Source: Vicingaceae bacterium (GTDB taxonomy: Bacteria; Bacteroidota; Bacteroidia; Flavobacteriales_E; Vicingaceae). Taken from it: a stretch of 64,000 bases of DNA. Position numbers and translations under genes: made by a program. The notes under the pieces were generated by a model. The model saw only the letters and a program-made list of their open reading frames with translations, made no database searches and had not been told where the DNA came from. This document shows, in pieces, positions 17,918 through 27,478 of the stretch; position 1 is the first letter of the stretch; every line of letters begins with the position of its first letter. Location of the stretch: the NCBI GenBank assembly GCA_026003395.1, contig BPHE01000011.1, positions 20,943 to 84,942 on the forward strand, in the 5' to 3' direction.

Positions 17918-17925
17918 TACATTTG
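17918..17925 (+). promoter_or_regulatory. Bacteroidota -7 promoter element before gdhA
   Basis: TACATTTG matches TAnnTTTG and sits 24 bases before the gdhA ATG, in the short gap after dprA. Confidence 0.55.
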
Positions 17926-17949
17926 CCCTTACAATAAAAAATTTTATTT

Positions 17950-19308
17950 ATGAGTGTTGCGAAATCATTAAAAAGTAAAATCAATGATTTTTTAAATTAT
18001 GTGGAGAAAAGAAATCCCAATGAACCTGAGTTTCTACAGGCAGTTAAAGAAGTAGCCGAAACAATCATTCCGTTCATTGAAGAAAATCCGCAATATAAAG
18101 ATAAAATGTTGTTGGAACGCATGGTCGAACCTGAAAGGGTGGTAATGTTCAGAGTACCATGGGTCGACGATAAGGGCAACATTCATGTCAACAGGGGTTT
18201 CCGTGTGCAAATGAACAGTGCCATTGGTCCTTATAAAGGAGGCATTCGTTTCCATCCTTCTGTCAATCTCAGTAAAATGAAGTTTCTTGCATTTGAACAA
18301 ACTTTTAAAAATGCTTTGACCACCCTGCCCCTCGGAGGCGGAAAAGGTGGTTCGGATTTTGACCCTCGCGGAAGGTCAGAATTGGAAATAATGCGTTTTT
18401 GCTATAGCTTTATGAACGAGCTCTATCGCCATATTGGTCCGGACTCTGATGTACCGGCAGGAGATATTGGTGTGGGCATCAGAGAAATCGGATTTATGTT
18501 TGCCCAGTACAAAAAAATAACCAACAATTTCCATGGAGTATTCACCGGCAAGGGGCTTTCGTGGGGTGGTTCTTTAATCAGGCCTGAAGCAACAGGATTT
18601 GGTGCTGTTTATTTTGCCCGTGAAGTAATGAAATTTCATGGAGAAGACATTGCCGGAAAAACTGTTGCCGTGAGTGGTTTTGGAAATGTGGCTTGGGGTG
18701 TGGTTCAAAAACTCAATGAAGTAGGGGCCAAAGTATTAACTATCTCCGGTCCCGACGGGTTTGTCTATGACAAAGACGGCATCAAAGGCGAAGAAAAAAT
18801 CGAATTTATGCGCGAAATGCGTGCCAGTAACCGTGACCGCGTGAAGGATTTTGCCGATAAGTTTGGCGTGGAGTTTTATCCTAACAAACGCCCCTGGGTT
18901 GTTAAATGTGATATTGCCATGCCTTGTGCCACCGAAAATGAGTTAAATCTGGAAGACGCCAAAGAATTGGTAAAAAACAAAGTAAAATTTGTATGTGAGG
19001 TTGCCAATATGCCTACTACATACGATGCATATAAATATTTAACCGAAAATAATGTGATTTTTGTGCCCGGCAAAGCTGCCAATGCAGGAGGCGTGGCTGT
19101 GAGTGGTCTTGAGATGACCCAAAATGCCATGCATCTCTCGTGGTCAAGAGAAGAGGTGGACACACGTTTAAAAGACATTATGTCAAATATTCACTTTGTG
19201 TGTGTGATGCATGGAAAAGAAAAGAAAAATATAAACTACGTGAAAGGTGCCAACATAGCCGGGTTTATTAAAGTAGCCGATGCAATGCTTGACCAGGGCG
19301 TGGTCTAA
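17950..19308 (+). CDS. gdhA: NADP-type glutamate dehydrogenase
   Basis: Hexameric cytosolic enzyme that assimilates ammonium by reductive amination of 2-oxoglutarate. The 452-residue length and layout match the small hexameric class. The substrate domain has GGIRFHPSVNLSKMKFL and the catalytic Lys in PLGGGKGGSDFDPRG; DVPAGDIGVG carries the catalytic Asp. The Rossmann domain has VAVSGFGNVAWG, and the C-terminal helix carries NAGGVAVSGLEM. The Ser in SGPDG after the second strand, in place of an acidic residue, supports NADP preference; this is an inference. It has its own promoter element. The acyltransferase gene begins inside the last 29 bases. Confidence 0.96.
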   Translation: MSVAKSLKSKINDFLNYVEKRNPNEPEFLQAVKEVAETIIPFIEENPQYKDKMLLERMVEPERVVMFRVPWVDDKGNIHVNRGFRVQMNSAIGPYKGGIRFHPSVNLSKMKFLAFEQTFKNALTTLPLGGGKGGSDFDPRGRSELEIMRFCYSFMNELYRHIGPDSDVPAGDIGVGIREIGFMFAQYKKITNNFHGVFTGKGLSWGGSLIRPEATGFGAVYFAREVMKFHGEDIAGKTVAVSGFGNVAWGVVQKLNEVGAKVLTISGPDGFVYDKDGIKGEEKIEFMREMRASNRDRVKDFADKFGVEFYPNKRPWVVKCDIAMPCATENELNLEDAKELVKNKVKFVCEVANMPTTYDAYKYLTENNVIFVPGKAANAGGVAVSGLEMTQNAMHLSWSREEVDTRLKDIMSNIHFVCVMHGKEKKNINYVKGANIAGFIKVADAMLDQGVV

Positions 19309-20311
19309 TTTATTTGAAAACCCGCCAAATTACCGCTATCAATACATTGCCGGGTTTGATTCGCTGAGGTTTTTGGCCTTTTTTGCCATATTTCTTTTTC
19401 ACAACAATTATTTTTCCGAAGGGTATTGGGGAGTCGATTTCTTCTTTACCCTTTCTTCGTTTTTATTAACGTTTCTCGCTTTTCGCGAATATAAAACAAA
19501 TGGTTCGTTTTCCATAAATAACTTTTTTATGCGGCGGGCTCTCCGCATCTATCCTCTTTATTACCTAACTGTATTTACAAGTTTCTGCATTTTTCCATTA
19601 TTCTTTGCATTTTCTCTTCCCGGACAATCGTGGAAATATTGGCTCTTTCTTTCAAATTTTGATTATTCAGACAAGTTCTTCCCATTGCAATTTTTATGGT
19701 CTATCAGCGCAGAAGAGCAGTTTTATTTACTTTTTATGATCTTATCTCCTTTTTTTCTTCGCAAAATTTATCCCGTCATTCTATTCTTTCTTATTGTGTT
19801 TTTAGTATATTCTTTGGCGGCCATAACTATGGATCTTCCTTTTTACAAAACTTTGTTTGCACAGTTTCCTTTGTTTGCTTCAGGCATGTGGTTGGGCTAC
19901 CGCTTTTCAAATAATAATTTACCCTCTTGGATTTGGTCTGTGGTTTTTTTTGTTGCCGGTTTTTCAGGGTACTTGTTTTTTAGTACTCTTCTTCCGGATA
20001 TAAAAATAGTGCCCGGAAAATTTTTCTTTTCTTTTGTATTCTCCGGTTTAATCCTGGCTATTTTACATCTTAACAACTCCTCCTTGTTTTTCACATTATC
20101 ACGCCTGACCGACTTTTTGGGCAGATACACTTATGGGTTGTACGTATACAGCGGTTTTGTTATTTTGGCTTTCAATATTTTATTTCCTGATGACAACACA
20201 TTGCCGATTTTTGCGGGAAAGTTTGTTACAACCTTGATGGTTGCCATCATAAGTTATCATGTTTGGGAAAAACCTTTTTTAAATTTAAAAGACAAGTTGA
20301 CAAAAAATTAA
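19280..20311 (+). CDS. Acyltransferase family 3 membrane protein
   Basis: Integral membrane O-acyltransferase of about 343 residues, OafA/YrhL type, which acetylates surface polysaccharides or related envelope molecules. Motifs near the N-terminus are GFDSLRFLAFFAIFLFHN, with the conserved His, WGVDFFFTLSSFLL, and RRALRIYPLYYL with the conserved Arg. Roughly ten hydrophobic helices follow, and SAEEQFYLLF carries the usual central motif. There is no C-terminal SGNH domain, so it is the short form. The ATG at 19280 overlaps gdhA; a slightly later non-ATG start is possible because the first 25 residues precede the conserved domain. The acceptor is unknown. It converges with yraN. Confidence 0.88.
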   Translation: MQCLTRAWSNLFENPPNYRYQYIAGFDSLRFLAFFAIFLFHNNYFSEGYWGVDFFFTLSSFLLTFLAFREYKTNGSFSINNFFMRRALRIYPLYYLTVFTSFCIFPLFFAFSLPGQSWKYWLFLSNFDYSDKFFPLQFLWSISAEEQFYLLFMILSPFFLRKIYPVILFFLIVFLVYSLAAITMDLPFYKTLFAQFPLFASGMWLGYRFSNNNLPSWIWSVVFFVAGFSGYLFFSTLLPDIKIVPGKFFFSFVFSGLILAILHLNNSSLFFTLSRLTDFLGRYTYGLYVYSGFVILAFNILFPDDNTLPIFAGKFVTTLMVAIISYHVWEKPFLNLKDKLTKN

Positions 20312-20331
20312 TCTTGATTTATACAAAAAGT

Positions 20332-20688
20332 TTATCCTCTGAAACAATCTTCAAAATGACGTATTTCAAATGTTTCCGGGGAAGCAATATAGATATAGAC
20401 CAGGTCAAAACGGTATTCTTCTTGCCTACCACTGATTTCATAATATTTTTGTGCTGCTTCGATCAAGAGGTTTTCTTTTTTGTTTGAAATCAATTCGGCA
20501 GGCTGTTGCCATTGGCCCGTCCTGGTTTTGACTTCAATAAATACTAAAAGATTTTCCTTCAAAGCAATAATATCAATCTCCTTATTTTTATACCTGAAAT
20601 TCTTTTCAAGAATGATAAATCCTTTCTCTTCCAAATATTTTTCTGCCAATTGTTCACCCAGTTTTCCTGTATCATTATGAATGGCCAT
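20332..20688 (-). CDS. YraN-family (UPF0102) nuclease-like protein
   Basis: Cytosolic protein of 118 residues with a restriction-endonuclease-like fold. GKLGEQLAEKYLEEKGF and NKEIDIIAL...LVFIEVKTRTG supply the E, D and ExK residues of the PD-(D/E)xK core, all present. YraN proteins often sit near ribosome- or DNA-maintenance genes, but their biochemical role is not established. The ATG lies inside the 3' end of ldcA (14-base overlap), making it last in the frr-ldcA-yraN run. Confidence 0.9.
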   Translation of the reverse strand: MAIHNDTGKLGEQLAEKYLEEKGFIILEKNFRYKNKEIDIIALKENLLVFIEVKTRTGQWQQPAELISNKKENLLIEAAQKYYEISGRQEEYRFDLVYIYIASPETFEIRHFEDCFRG

Positions 20689-21613
20689 GATAGTTTTGTT
20701 TTAATACCACTTTTTCTTCGTCTACTTCAAGTATTGCTGAGTGACCGAGTATCAATGCCACATTTTCAAATGTGTGACCTGCCGGAAATCCGGGTGCCAC
20801 AGGAATATTTTTTTCCTTCACATAACCAAATATAATTTCTTCGGATTCCTGTCCAAAAGGAATTTCATTGTCTTTCATAGAAGTAAAACCTCCGATGATG
20901 AGTCCCTGCAACCGATCCAATTGACCGCTACGGTATAAGTTGTTCATCATTCTATCAATATGATAAAGGTACTCATCCAAATCTTCCAAAAACAAAATCA
21001 TGTCCATCGGAGGTAATTGTGAGGGCGTTCCACTCAACGAATACAAAATGGATAAATTGCCTCCGGCTATCATCGCTTCTGCTTTGCCCGGTTTGGCGTA
21101 TGGTTTCAACGAATCAGGAATCTTGTATTGAATTTCAAGGGTTTCACCAAATAATGCTCTTCGCAAACTTTCTGTGGAATTTTGATGGGTTCCCAGGTAA
21201 ATTTGAATGGGCATGCATGCATGAATAGTAGCTACCCCGCAGTTGGTCAATATATGGGAATGCAATACGGTAACATCACTAAATCCGACAATCCACTTAG
21301 GACGATCGCGAAATTTTGAAAAGTCGACCAAATCAATCATTCGGGCTGTGCCGTATCCTCCCCGGCCGCAAACAATGGCCTTGACGTCAGGGTCATCCAA
21401 TGCTTCTTGAAAATCACGTGAACGGAAATGATCGTCGCCCGCAAACTGATTGTATTGCGCATCGATAGTTTTGCCTGTTTTCACATTTAAACCCCAGCTT
21501 TCAAACAATGCTATCGATGGCTTTAATTCTTCATAGGAAATCTTACGTGCCGTAGACAATATTTTGATTGTGTCCCCCGGTTTTAAAAAGGGAGGAATGA
21601 CAGGAAATTTCAA
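20675..21613 (-). CDS. ldcA: LD-carboxypeptidase (peptidase family S66)
   Basis: Enzyme of 312 residues that removes the terminal D-alanine from tetrapeptide stems during cytoplasmic muropeptide recycling. The family triad is visible: Ser in VGFSDVTVLH, Glu in LFLEDLDEYLYHIDRM and His in PAGHTFENVALILGH. GRGGYGTARMID and GGNLSILYSLSGTP are further S66 signatures. No signal peptide is present, consistent with a cytosolic site. Initiation appears to be at a TTG, the only start that keeps the PPFLKPGDTI strand. It lies between frr and yraN on the minus strand with short spacings. Confidence 0.93.
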   Translation of the reverse strand: MKFPVIPPFLKPGDTIKILSTARKISYEELKPSIALFESWGLNVKTGKTIDAQYNQFAGDDHFRSRDFQEALDDPDVKAIVCGRGGYGTARMIDLVDFSKFRDRPKWIVGFSDVTVLHSHILTNCGVATIHACMPIQIYLGTHQNSTESLRRALFGETLEIQYKIPDSLKPYAKPGKAEAMIAGGNLSILYSLSGTPSQLPPMDMILFLEDLDEYLYHIDRMMNNLYRSGQLDRLQGLIIGGFTSMKDNEIPFGQESEEIIFGYVKEKNIPVAPGFPAGHTFENVALILGHSAILEVDEEKVVLKQNYHGHS

Positions 21614-21627
21614 TGTACCGTTTATTT

Positions 21628-22194
21628 TTATACGGTTAATATCTCTTTTTCTTTTATTTCTATCAGTTTATCTACCTTGGCAATAAATTCATCTGTCAAT
21701 TTTTGTACATTTTCTTCGGCATCTTTGCATAGATCTTCAGGCAGCCCTTCTTTTTGCATTTTTTTTATTTCATCGTTGGCTTCCTTACGGGCATTGCGGA
21801 TAGCTATTTTAGCATGTTCGCCCTCTGCCTTGGCTTGTTTGACCAACTGTTTACGTCTTTCTTCAGTCAATGGTGGAATATTCAAAATCACCACTTCGCC
21901 GTTGTTTTGAGGGGTTAACCCTATGTTGGAATTAAGAATGGCTTTTTGAATGGGTTCCAGCATTTTCTTTTCCCATGGCTGAATCATGATGGTTCGTGCA
22001 TCGGGCGTATTGATGTTTGACACTTGATTCAATGGTGTCATGGCTCCATAATATTCCACCAGAATCCCGTCCAACATCATGGGATTGGCTTTTCCTGCAC
22101 GAATTTTCACCAGCTCGTGTTGAAGGTGCTGTATGGCTTTTTCCATTTGTTCTTTGGCCGCTTCAATAATAATATCTAAATCTTCCATAGTCAT
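21628..22194 (-). CDS. frr: Ribosome recycling factor
   Basis: Cytosolic translation factor that, with EF-G, splits the post-termination ribosome. The 188-residue protein has the three-helix-bundle segments of the family: EQMEKAIQHLQHELVKIRAGKANP, then IMIQPWEK and LNIPPLTEERRKQLVKQAK. The conserved Arg/Lys of the KIRAGKA loop is present. Upstream in-frame codons extend to 22218, but the ATG at 22194 (MTMEDLD) gives the usual N-terminus; an ATG two codons later is also possible. It is first in the run with ldcA and yraN, and divergent from the cytochrome operon with about 100 bases between starts. Confidence 0.96.
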   Translation of the reverse strand: MTMEDLDIIIEAAKEQMEKAIQHLQHELVKIRAGKANPMMLDGILVEYYGAMTPLNQVSNINTPDARTIMIQPWEKKMLEPIQKAILNSNIGLTPQNNGEVVILNIPPLTEERRKQLVKQAKAEGEHAKIAIRNARKEANDEIKKMQKEGLPEDLCKDAEENVQKLTDEFIAKVDKLIEIKEKEILTV

Positions 22195-22296
22195 AGAATT
22201 TTGCGGGCTAAAATACAACTTTTATATCAATTTTCGGCATTCTTCCGTTTAGATTATCACTTAAAAAAAATTTATGATATTTGTAAAAAAATAAAA

Positions 22297-22662
22297 GTGA
22301 ACGGCAGGTCTTTGTTAATCATGTTTTTTTGTTTCACACTTGTGTCTTGTTATTACGACAAGGAAGAGTATCTATACCCCGACGATTTTGCAAATATATG
22401 CGACACTACCAATACTACCTATACAAAAGACATTGCTCCCATAATCGACCAATACTGTGTTTCTTGTCATGGAACGTCTTCTCCAAAAGCCGGCATTTCG
22501 TTAACCTCCTACAACGAGGTCAAATCGGTGGCACAAAGTGGCAAGCTCAAAGGGGTGATCAACGGTGAGCCGGGATATTCGAAGATGCCTCCTTCCGGAC
22601 TGTTGGACGAATGCAAGAGAAATAAAATCAACAACTGGATCAATCAAAACATGCCACAATAG
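22297..22662 (+). CDS. Single-heme cytochrome c-like lipoprotein
   Basis: Small lipoprotein of about 121 residues carrying one c-type heme. A GTG start gives a short signal peptide ending in the lipobox LVSC; after processing, YYDKEEYLYPDDF leads to the heme-binding CVSCH motif. KMPPSG supplies a plausible axial Met. An in-frame start at 22201 would add a long non-signal N-terminus and is rejected. The domain is closely similar in layout (DIAPIIDQYCVSCH..., GY.KMP, INNWI) to the second domain of the next gene, so the two are probably paralogues. First gene of the cytochrome/DUF5777/YceI operon. The electron partner is unknown. Confidence 0.82.
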   Translation: MNGRSLLIMFFCFTLVSCYYDKEEYLYPDDFANICDTTNTTYTKDIAPIIDQYCVSCHGTSSPKAGISLTSYNEVKSVAQSGKLKGVINGEPGYSKMPPSGLLDECKRNKINNWINQNMPQ

Positions 22663-22681
22663 TTGTTAATTTCAATTTGTT

Positions 22682-23359
22682 ATGAAGCAAAAAAAATCAA
22701 TTACATTAATTTCCTCATTAGCATTGACCATAATTTTTCTAAATATCCAGGGGTGCAAACATCATCCTGTGATAGAACCTAAAGAACATTGCTTCAAAAC
22801 CGAAGTTTTGCCCATATTTCTTCAAAATTGTACCAACTCGGGTTGTCATAATTCGATTGATAAAGCCGAGGGTTATGATTTTACCCATTATGACGGGATT
22901 CTTCAAGGTCTAAAACCTTATGACCCGGAAGATAGCAAAATCTACAAATACATCAATAAAACCGATGAAGATAAGATGCCTCCGGACCCCTACCCTCCAC
23001 TAACAAGCGAGCAAAAACTCATTATCTATGAATGGATTGCTGCCGGAGCAAAAAATGACCCTAATTGCGATACCGCTCAAACTGTCGATTGCGATACAAC
23101 TGCCATAAGTTATTCACAGGATCTCGTGCCTATTCTCAATCAATATTGCGTTAGTTGCCATACAACATCAAGCCCTTCAGGAGGAGTTGCCCTTGATAAT
23201 TATTCGTCTGTAAAAACTGTTGCCGACAATGGCCGGTTGTATGGAAGCATTGCGCGCTTGCCCGGCTACGTTCCGATGCCTTACGGACAAGGTCCGCTCG
23301 ATTCATGTATTGTCATTAAGTTTGACGCCTGGATAAAAGCCGGAGCGCCTAACAATTAA
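22682..23359 (+). CDS. Two-domain cytochrome c-like lipoprotein
   Basis: Lipoprotein of 225 residues with lipobox NIQGC. The first domain has the heme motif CTNSGCH, a C-x4-CH spacing rather than CxxCH, followed by YDFTHYDGI and DEDKMPPDPYPPL. The second has CVSCH, GGVALDNYSSVKTV and VPMPYGQGP, matching the single-domain protein upstream. Two hemes are therefore likely if the CX4CH site is matured, which is not certain. The domains are linked by a Cys-containing segment (NCDTAQTVDCDTT). Spacing to the previous gene is about 20 bases. It is probably anchored at the periplasmic or outer face; substrate and partner are unknown. Confidence 0.82.
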   Translation: MKQKKSITLISSLALTIIFLNIQGCKHHPVIEPKEHCFKTEVLPIFLQNCTNSGCHNSIDKAEGYDFTHYDGILQGLKPYDPEDSKIYKYINKTDEDKMPPDPYPPLTSEQKLIIYEWIAAGAKNDPNCDTAQTVDCDTTAISYSQDLVPILNQYCVSCHTTSSPSGGVALDNYSSVKTVADNGRLYGSIARLPGYVPMPYGQGPLDSCIVIKFDAWIKAGAPNN

Positions 23360-23370
23360 TTTGTAAATGT

Positions 23371-24264
23371 ATGAAAAATTTGATGATGCTTATTTTTTTA
23401 TTGACTTTTTCCTTGCTGTCGACGGCTCAAGAGGATGATCTTTTGAACGAATTGATGAACGAAGTAAAAGACGAAGTTTCAAAAAAAGAAATAACCAAAG
23501 CTACATTTAAATCAACCCGCATCATCACAGCTCACTCTGTGGAAATGCCTGCCCATGGAGTGTTGGAATTTCGCATTTCCCATCGTTTTGGTGCTATCAA
23601 CAGCGGACCTTATAATTTTTTCGGATTAGATCAATCTTTCATTCGCCTGGCACTCGAATACGGATTTTTTAAATGGGCTGCTGTCGGCATTGGCCGAAGC
23701 TCGTTTGAAAAAACCGTTGACGGATATCTAAAATTTAAATTGCTTCCTCAAAGCAATCAAGTGCCTGTTTCGATCGTATGGCTTTCGACCATGGACATCA
23801 ACACCCTCAAATGGGAAAATCCTGAACGTAAGAATTACTTCTCATCACGCTTGGCATACAATCACCAAATTTTGATCGCCCGGAAATTTAATGAACAATT
23901 TTCCTTGCAAATTATGCCCACGCTCACCCATAAAAACCTTGTTACCCTCAACAAAGACAAAAATGATATTTTTTCTCTGGGTACCGGCGGTAGAATAAAA
24001 CTAACCAAACGCACCTCGTTCAATTGGGAGTATTTTTATGTGTTCCCCAATCAAATTTTTTCTTATACATACAATCCTCATTATATTGCCATTGGTTTTG
24101 ACATCGAAACAGGAGGGCATGTTTTTCAACTGCAATTTACCAATTCGGTGGGAATGATCGAGCGTCATTTCATCACACAAACACAAGACAGTTTCTTTCA
24201 TGGTGGCATACATTTTGGTTTTAATATCTCCAGAGTATTCACAATTAAAAACTATAACAAATGA
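23371..24264 (+). CDS. DUF5777-family beta-barrel-like protein
   Basis: Exported protein of 297 residues with a signal peptide ending near LLSTAQ, followed by an acidic helical segment (EDDLLNELMNEVKDE). Alternating hydrophobic strands ending in aromatic residues then suggest a beta-barrel or porin-like fold. Phrases such as MPAHGVLEFRISHRFG and ALEYGFFKWAAVGIGRS match the DUF5777 family, which is restricted to Bacteroidota and has no known function. It is preceded by the two cytochrome lipoproteins and followed by YceI with a four-base overlap, an arrangement that suggests a shared envelope redox or lipid-linked role. That role is inference. Confidence 0.82.
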   Translation: MKNLMMLIFLLTFSLLSTAQEDDLLNELMNEVKDEVSKKEITKATFKSTRIITAHSVEMPAHGVLEFRISHRFGAINSGPYNFFGLDQSFIRLALEYGFFKWAAVGIGRSSFEKTVDGYLKFKLLPQSNQVPVSIVWLSTMDINTLKWENPERKNYFSSRLAYNHQILIARKFNEQFSLQIMPTLTHKNLVTLNKDKNDIFSLGTGGRIKLTKRTSFNWEYFYVFPNQIFSYTYNPHYIAIGFDIETGGHVFQLQFTNSVGMIERHFITQTQDSFFHGGIHFGFNISRVFTIKNYNK

Positions 24265-24809
24265 AAACCATTTTAAAAACATACATTCTTTTGCCTGTTT
24301 TCCTGATTTCAACCATTCAGGCGCAAACCTTAAAAACCGATTCCACTTATGTGCGTTTTTTTTCTGAAGCCCCGCTCGAAAATATCGAAGCCGATAATAA
24401 GCTATCCAAAGGCATTATCAATCTTGAGAAAAAAGAAATTGCATTTGTCGTTCCCATCAAAGGATTTCATTTTGAAAAGGCCCTGATGGAAGAACATTTC
24501 AACGAAAACTACATGGAAAGCGACAAATACCCACTGGCTACATTCAAGGGCAGCTTCGACCATCTTCCCGAATTAAAGCAAGGCGTTCCTGTAGAAGTAG
24601 TTTTTAAAGGAAAACTTACTATTCATGGTGTGGAAAAAGACAGAGAAATTCCTGCGAAACTTACCTTATTGCCCGGAGGACTAATCATTGGAGAAACCAA
24701 ATTTATGGTAAAAACCGCCGACCACAACATTGAAATACCAAAACTGGTGGTCAAAAACATAGCCGAAGAAATCGAAGTGACCGTAAAGGCCTACTTCAGC
24801 AAGAAATGA
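24261..24809 (+). CDS. YceI-family periplasmic lipocalin-like protein
   Basis: Secreted protein of 182 residues. A signal peptide ending about IQAQ precedes a YceI beta-barrel, in which related proteins hold polyisoprenoid chains or quinone-like ligands. Conserved features are the strand FVVPIKGFHFEKALMEEHFNE, YMESDKYPLATFKG and GKLTIHGVEKDREIP. It overlaps the DUF5777 gene by four bases (ATGA) and closes the operon begun by the cytochromes. Association with electron-transfer proteins is consistent with an isoprenoid quinone ligand, although the ligand cannot be read from sequence. Confidence 0.9.
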   Translation: MKTILKTYILLPVFLISTIQAQTLKTDSTYVRFFSEAPLENIEADNKLSKGIINLEKKEIAFVVPIKGFHFEKALMEEHFNENYMESDKYPLATFKGSFDHLPELKQGVPVEVVFKGKLTIHGVEKDREIPAKLTLLPGGLIIGETKFMVKTADHNIEIPKLVVKNIAEEIEVTVKAYFSKK

Positions 24810-25009
24810 TTTTTTTATTTTGATTGTGTAAACCGACGTATTTACAGCTGAATCTTATCAATCTATTATTCACAACTTCACATAAAAAGTTTTAATTTCT
24901 TTAATTTTTTTTGCAAAAAATATCATTTTTATATTTTCGTGAAAAATTAGTTGTGCATATTCATCGAATAAATTATCATTGTAAACAGTTTTAATAACTA
25001 CAGGAATTT

Positions 25010-27441
25010 ATGAACTTGAAAGAACAAAAATTTTACAAAACATTGCAAGATGTATTCATTGGAGCCAAAATTGAAGGCACCGGCGGCTTTGTCAATTTGA
25101 TGAGAATAAAGTCAAACTATTATCGGAAAATAGAACAGCTGCTGAAAGATGATATAAACAAAGCATTGCGGCAATATCCCGCTTTTCGGGAAGAACTGTT
25201 CGATAAGCTTTATTCGTTTTTCAGCCGCTATTTTTCAAGCAATGGTTCAATTTATTACAATCAAACACCTTTTCACAACAATATTTACGAAAGGGTCTAT
25301 ACCAACGAAAAAGATGTTGTCTTGTTTTGGAAAACACAGATGCTCTATTATGTTAAAACCGACCGCATTTTCAGAAGTTTGGAAATTGAGTCCGATGGAT
25401 TTAAGTTTTTCTTTGATGTCTCAAAATTGGAGCATAAAAAAGCCAATGAAAGACGCAACTTGATTTATGAATTAAAAGAAGTTAAGCCCGGCGGTATTGT
25501 GGTTTTTGATGTACTTTATTCGGAAAAGGGAAGAGTTACCAAAACGGATGATATACTCAAAGCACTTAAAAAACAAAATACGCAAATGGATGAAGAGCAA
25601 CTGGAACGTGCTTTCCGGATATTTGAGCGCCAAAGCGAAGTGGACTTTTTCATCAACAAAAACGCCAAGGCATTTTTGCAGGAGCAGTTTAAGTTATGGA
25701 GTTATCAATACTTTTGGGAGGGGGCAAAAGAATGGACCGCAGACAGAGTCAATCAGCTGCAAATCCTCAAAGACATTGCATATAAAGTTATTGACTTCAT
25801 TGGGCAGTTTGAAGACGAACTGGTAAAGATATGGAACAAGCCGAAGTTTGTAAAAAACGCCCATTATGTGATTTCTCTAGACAGAATAGGGGATATTGGT
25901 TTGATAGAGAAACTTCTGTCACACGAAGGCATACAAGAGCAAAGTAAAGAATGGCAGTACTTGGGCTTTGTAGATGATGCCTTCAAGGTAGAAGAGGTTT
26001 TTGAAACAGATTTGATGGGCAAGAAACTTTCGGATAAATACAAACATCTTCCCATTGATACCAAGTATTTCAAAGATTTAGAATTGGAAATTTTAAGTTT
26101 ATTTGATGATTTAGATAAGGCATTGGATGGCCGATTGATAAAAAGCGATAATTATCAGGCACTAAATACCATTCTGCCGAAATTCAAAGAAAAAGTGCAG
26201 ACAATTTATATTGATCCACCGTTTAATTTGGACAGCAGTGACCAATTTTTATACCGCACAAATTATAAAGATGCCAACTGGGCAACATTGCTGGAAAACC
26301 GATTACGTATTGCCAAAGAATGGCTGAATGAAAGAGGTAGTATTTTTGTTAGGTGTGATTATAATGGCAATTGGATTGTGAGATGTTTGATGGATGAGAT
26401 TTTTGGAAGGGAGAATTTTAGGAATGAGATTGTAATCAGATAGAACCAGAGCAAAGCAAAAAGTTGAGAGTCAATTCATCCAACAAACTGAGAGTTTATT
26501 TTTCTATTCTAAAGGAAGCAAGGTTTTATTAAATAGAAATTGAAAGGGAAAGAGAACCAGAATGGCATTCTTGTGACTTCATTCTTCCAAGGTCTGATGA
26601 TCAAGCCAAGAATAATTTTGGGGAAAGAATATTACCCGCCAAAAGGTAGAAGACTGGGCTTTATTCCCAAAACAGAATAGACAAATTTTGAAAAAGCGGG
26701 GAAAATAATGAATAAATGAAAATTTAAGCTATATAGATTGCAGGGGAAATGTAATACAAGGGGTTCCTGAAATTGTTATATGACACCGAACTCGTTGGTA
26801 ATGAGTGGCTCGATATTTCTGGATATTCGCAAGCTCAACATTTCTCCACTGAAAATTCTGAAACTCTTCTAAAACGAGTTATTGAATCTGCTTCCAACGA
26901 AGGAGATTTAGTTTTAGACTTCTTCCTCGGCTCAGGCACGACAACAGCCGTAGCCCACAAACTTGGCAGAAAGTGGATTGGCGTTGAGATGGGAGAACAT
27001 TTTTATAGTGTGGTTTTACCAAGAATGAAAAAGGTTTTGGCGTATGACAAGTCTGGTATTTCAAAAGAAGTTAAGGAATATCAGGGTGGTGGCTTCTTCA
27101 AATACTATGAACTTGAACAATACGAGGAAGCACTTGCCAATACGGTTTATGAAAATCATGATATGTTTATTGCAGGAAATAAAAGTCCTTATGAGCAATA
27201 TGTATTTTTAAAAGACGAAAAGATGCTCAATGCATTGGAAATAGATTATGAAAATAACAAAGTAAAAGTGGATTTGGATAAACTTTATCCGAATATAGAT
27301 ATTGCAGAAACTTTGTCTAACTTAACCGGAAAGTGGATAAAGAAAATAAAAGATGCAGAAGTAGAGTTTGAAGACGGAACAAAAATCAATTTAAGAGACT
27401 TAGATTATAAGTTAATAAAACCGTTAATTTGGTGGGAGTGA
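25010..27441 (+). pseudogene. mod: Type III DNA methyltransferase (Mod), reading frame disrupted
   Basis: Adenine-N6/cytosine-N4 methyltransferase subunit of a type III restriction-modification system, beta-class motif order. The N-terminal 477 codons end after motif IV (TIYIDPPFN) and LLENRLRIAKEWL. The C-terminal part, in another frame from about 26773, resumes with LYDTELVGNEW and carries motif I-like DFFLGSGTTTAVAHKLGRKWIGVE. Between them, 26441-26775 encodes recognisable but broken sequence: VESQFIQQTESLFFYSKG in one frame, EPEWHSCDFILPRSDDQAK in a second, SYIDCRGNVIQGVPEIV back in the first. At least five indels or stops fall within this target-recognition stretch. The start follows AGGA with close spacing. 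Whether this is real inactivation or consensus error is unresolved. Confidence 0.8.
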
Positions 27442-27478
27442 AAAGTGAATATGGGAAAAAAAGAATTTATACTATTCA

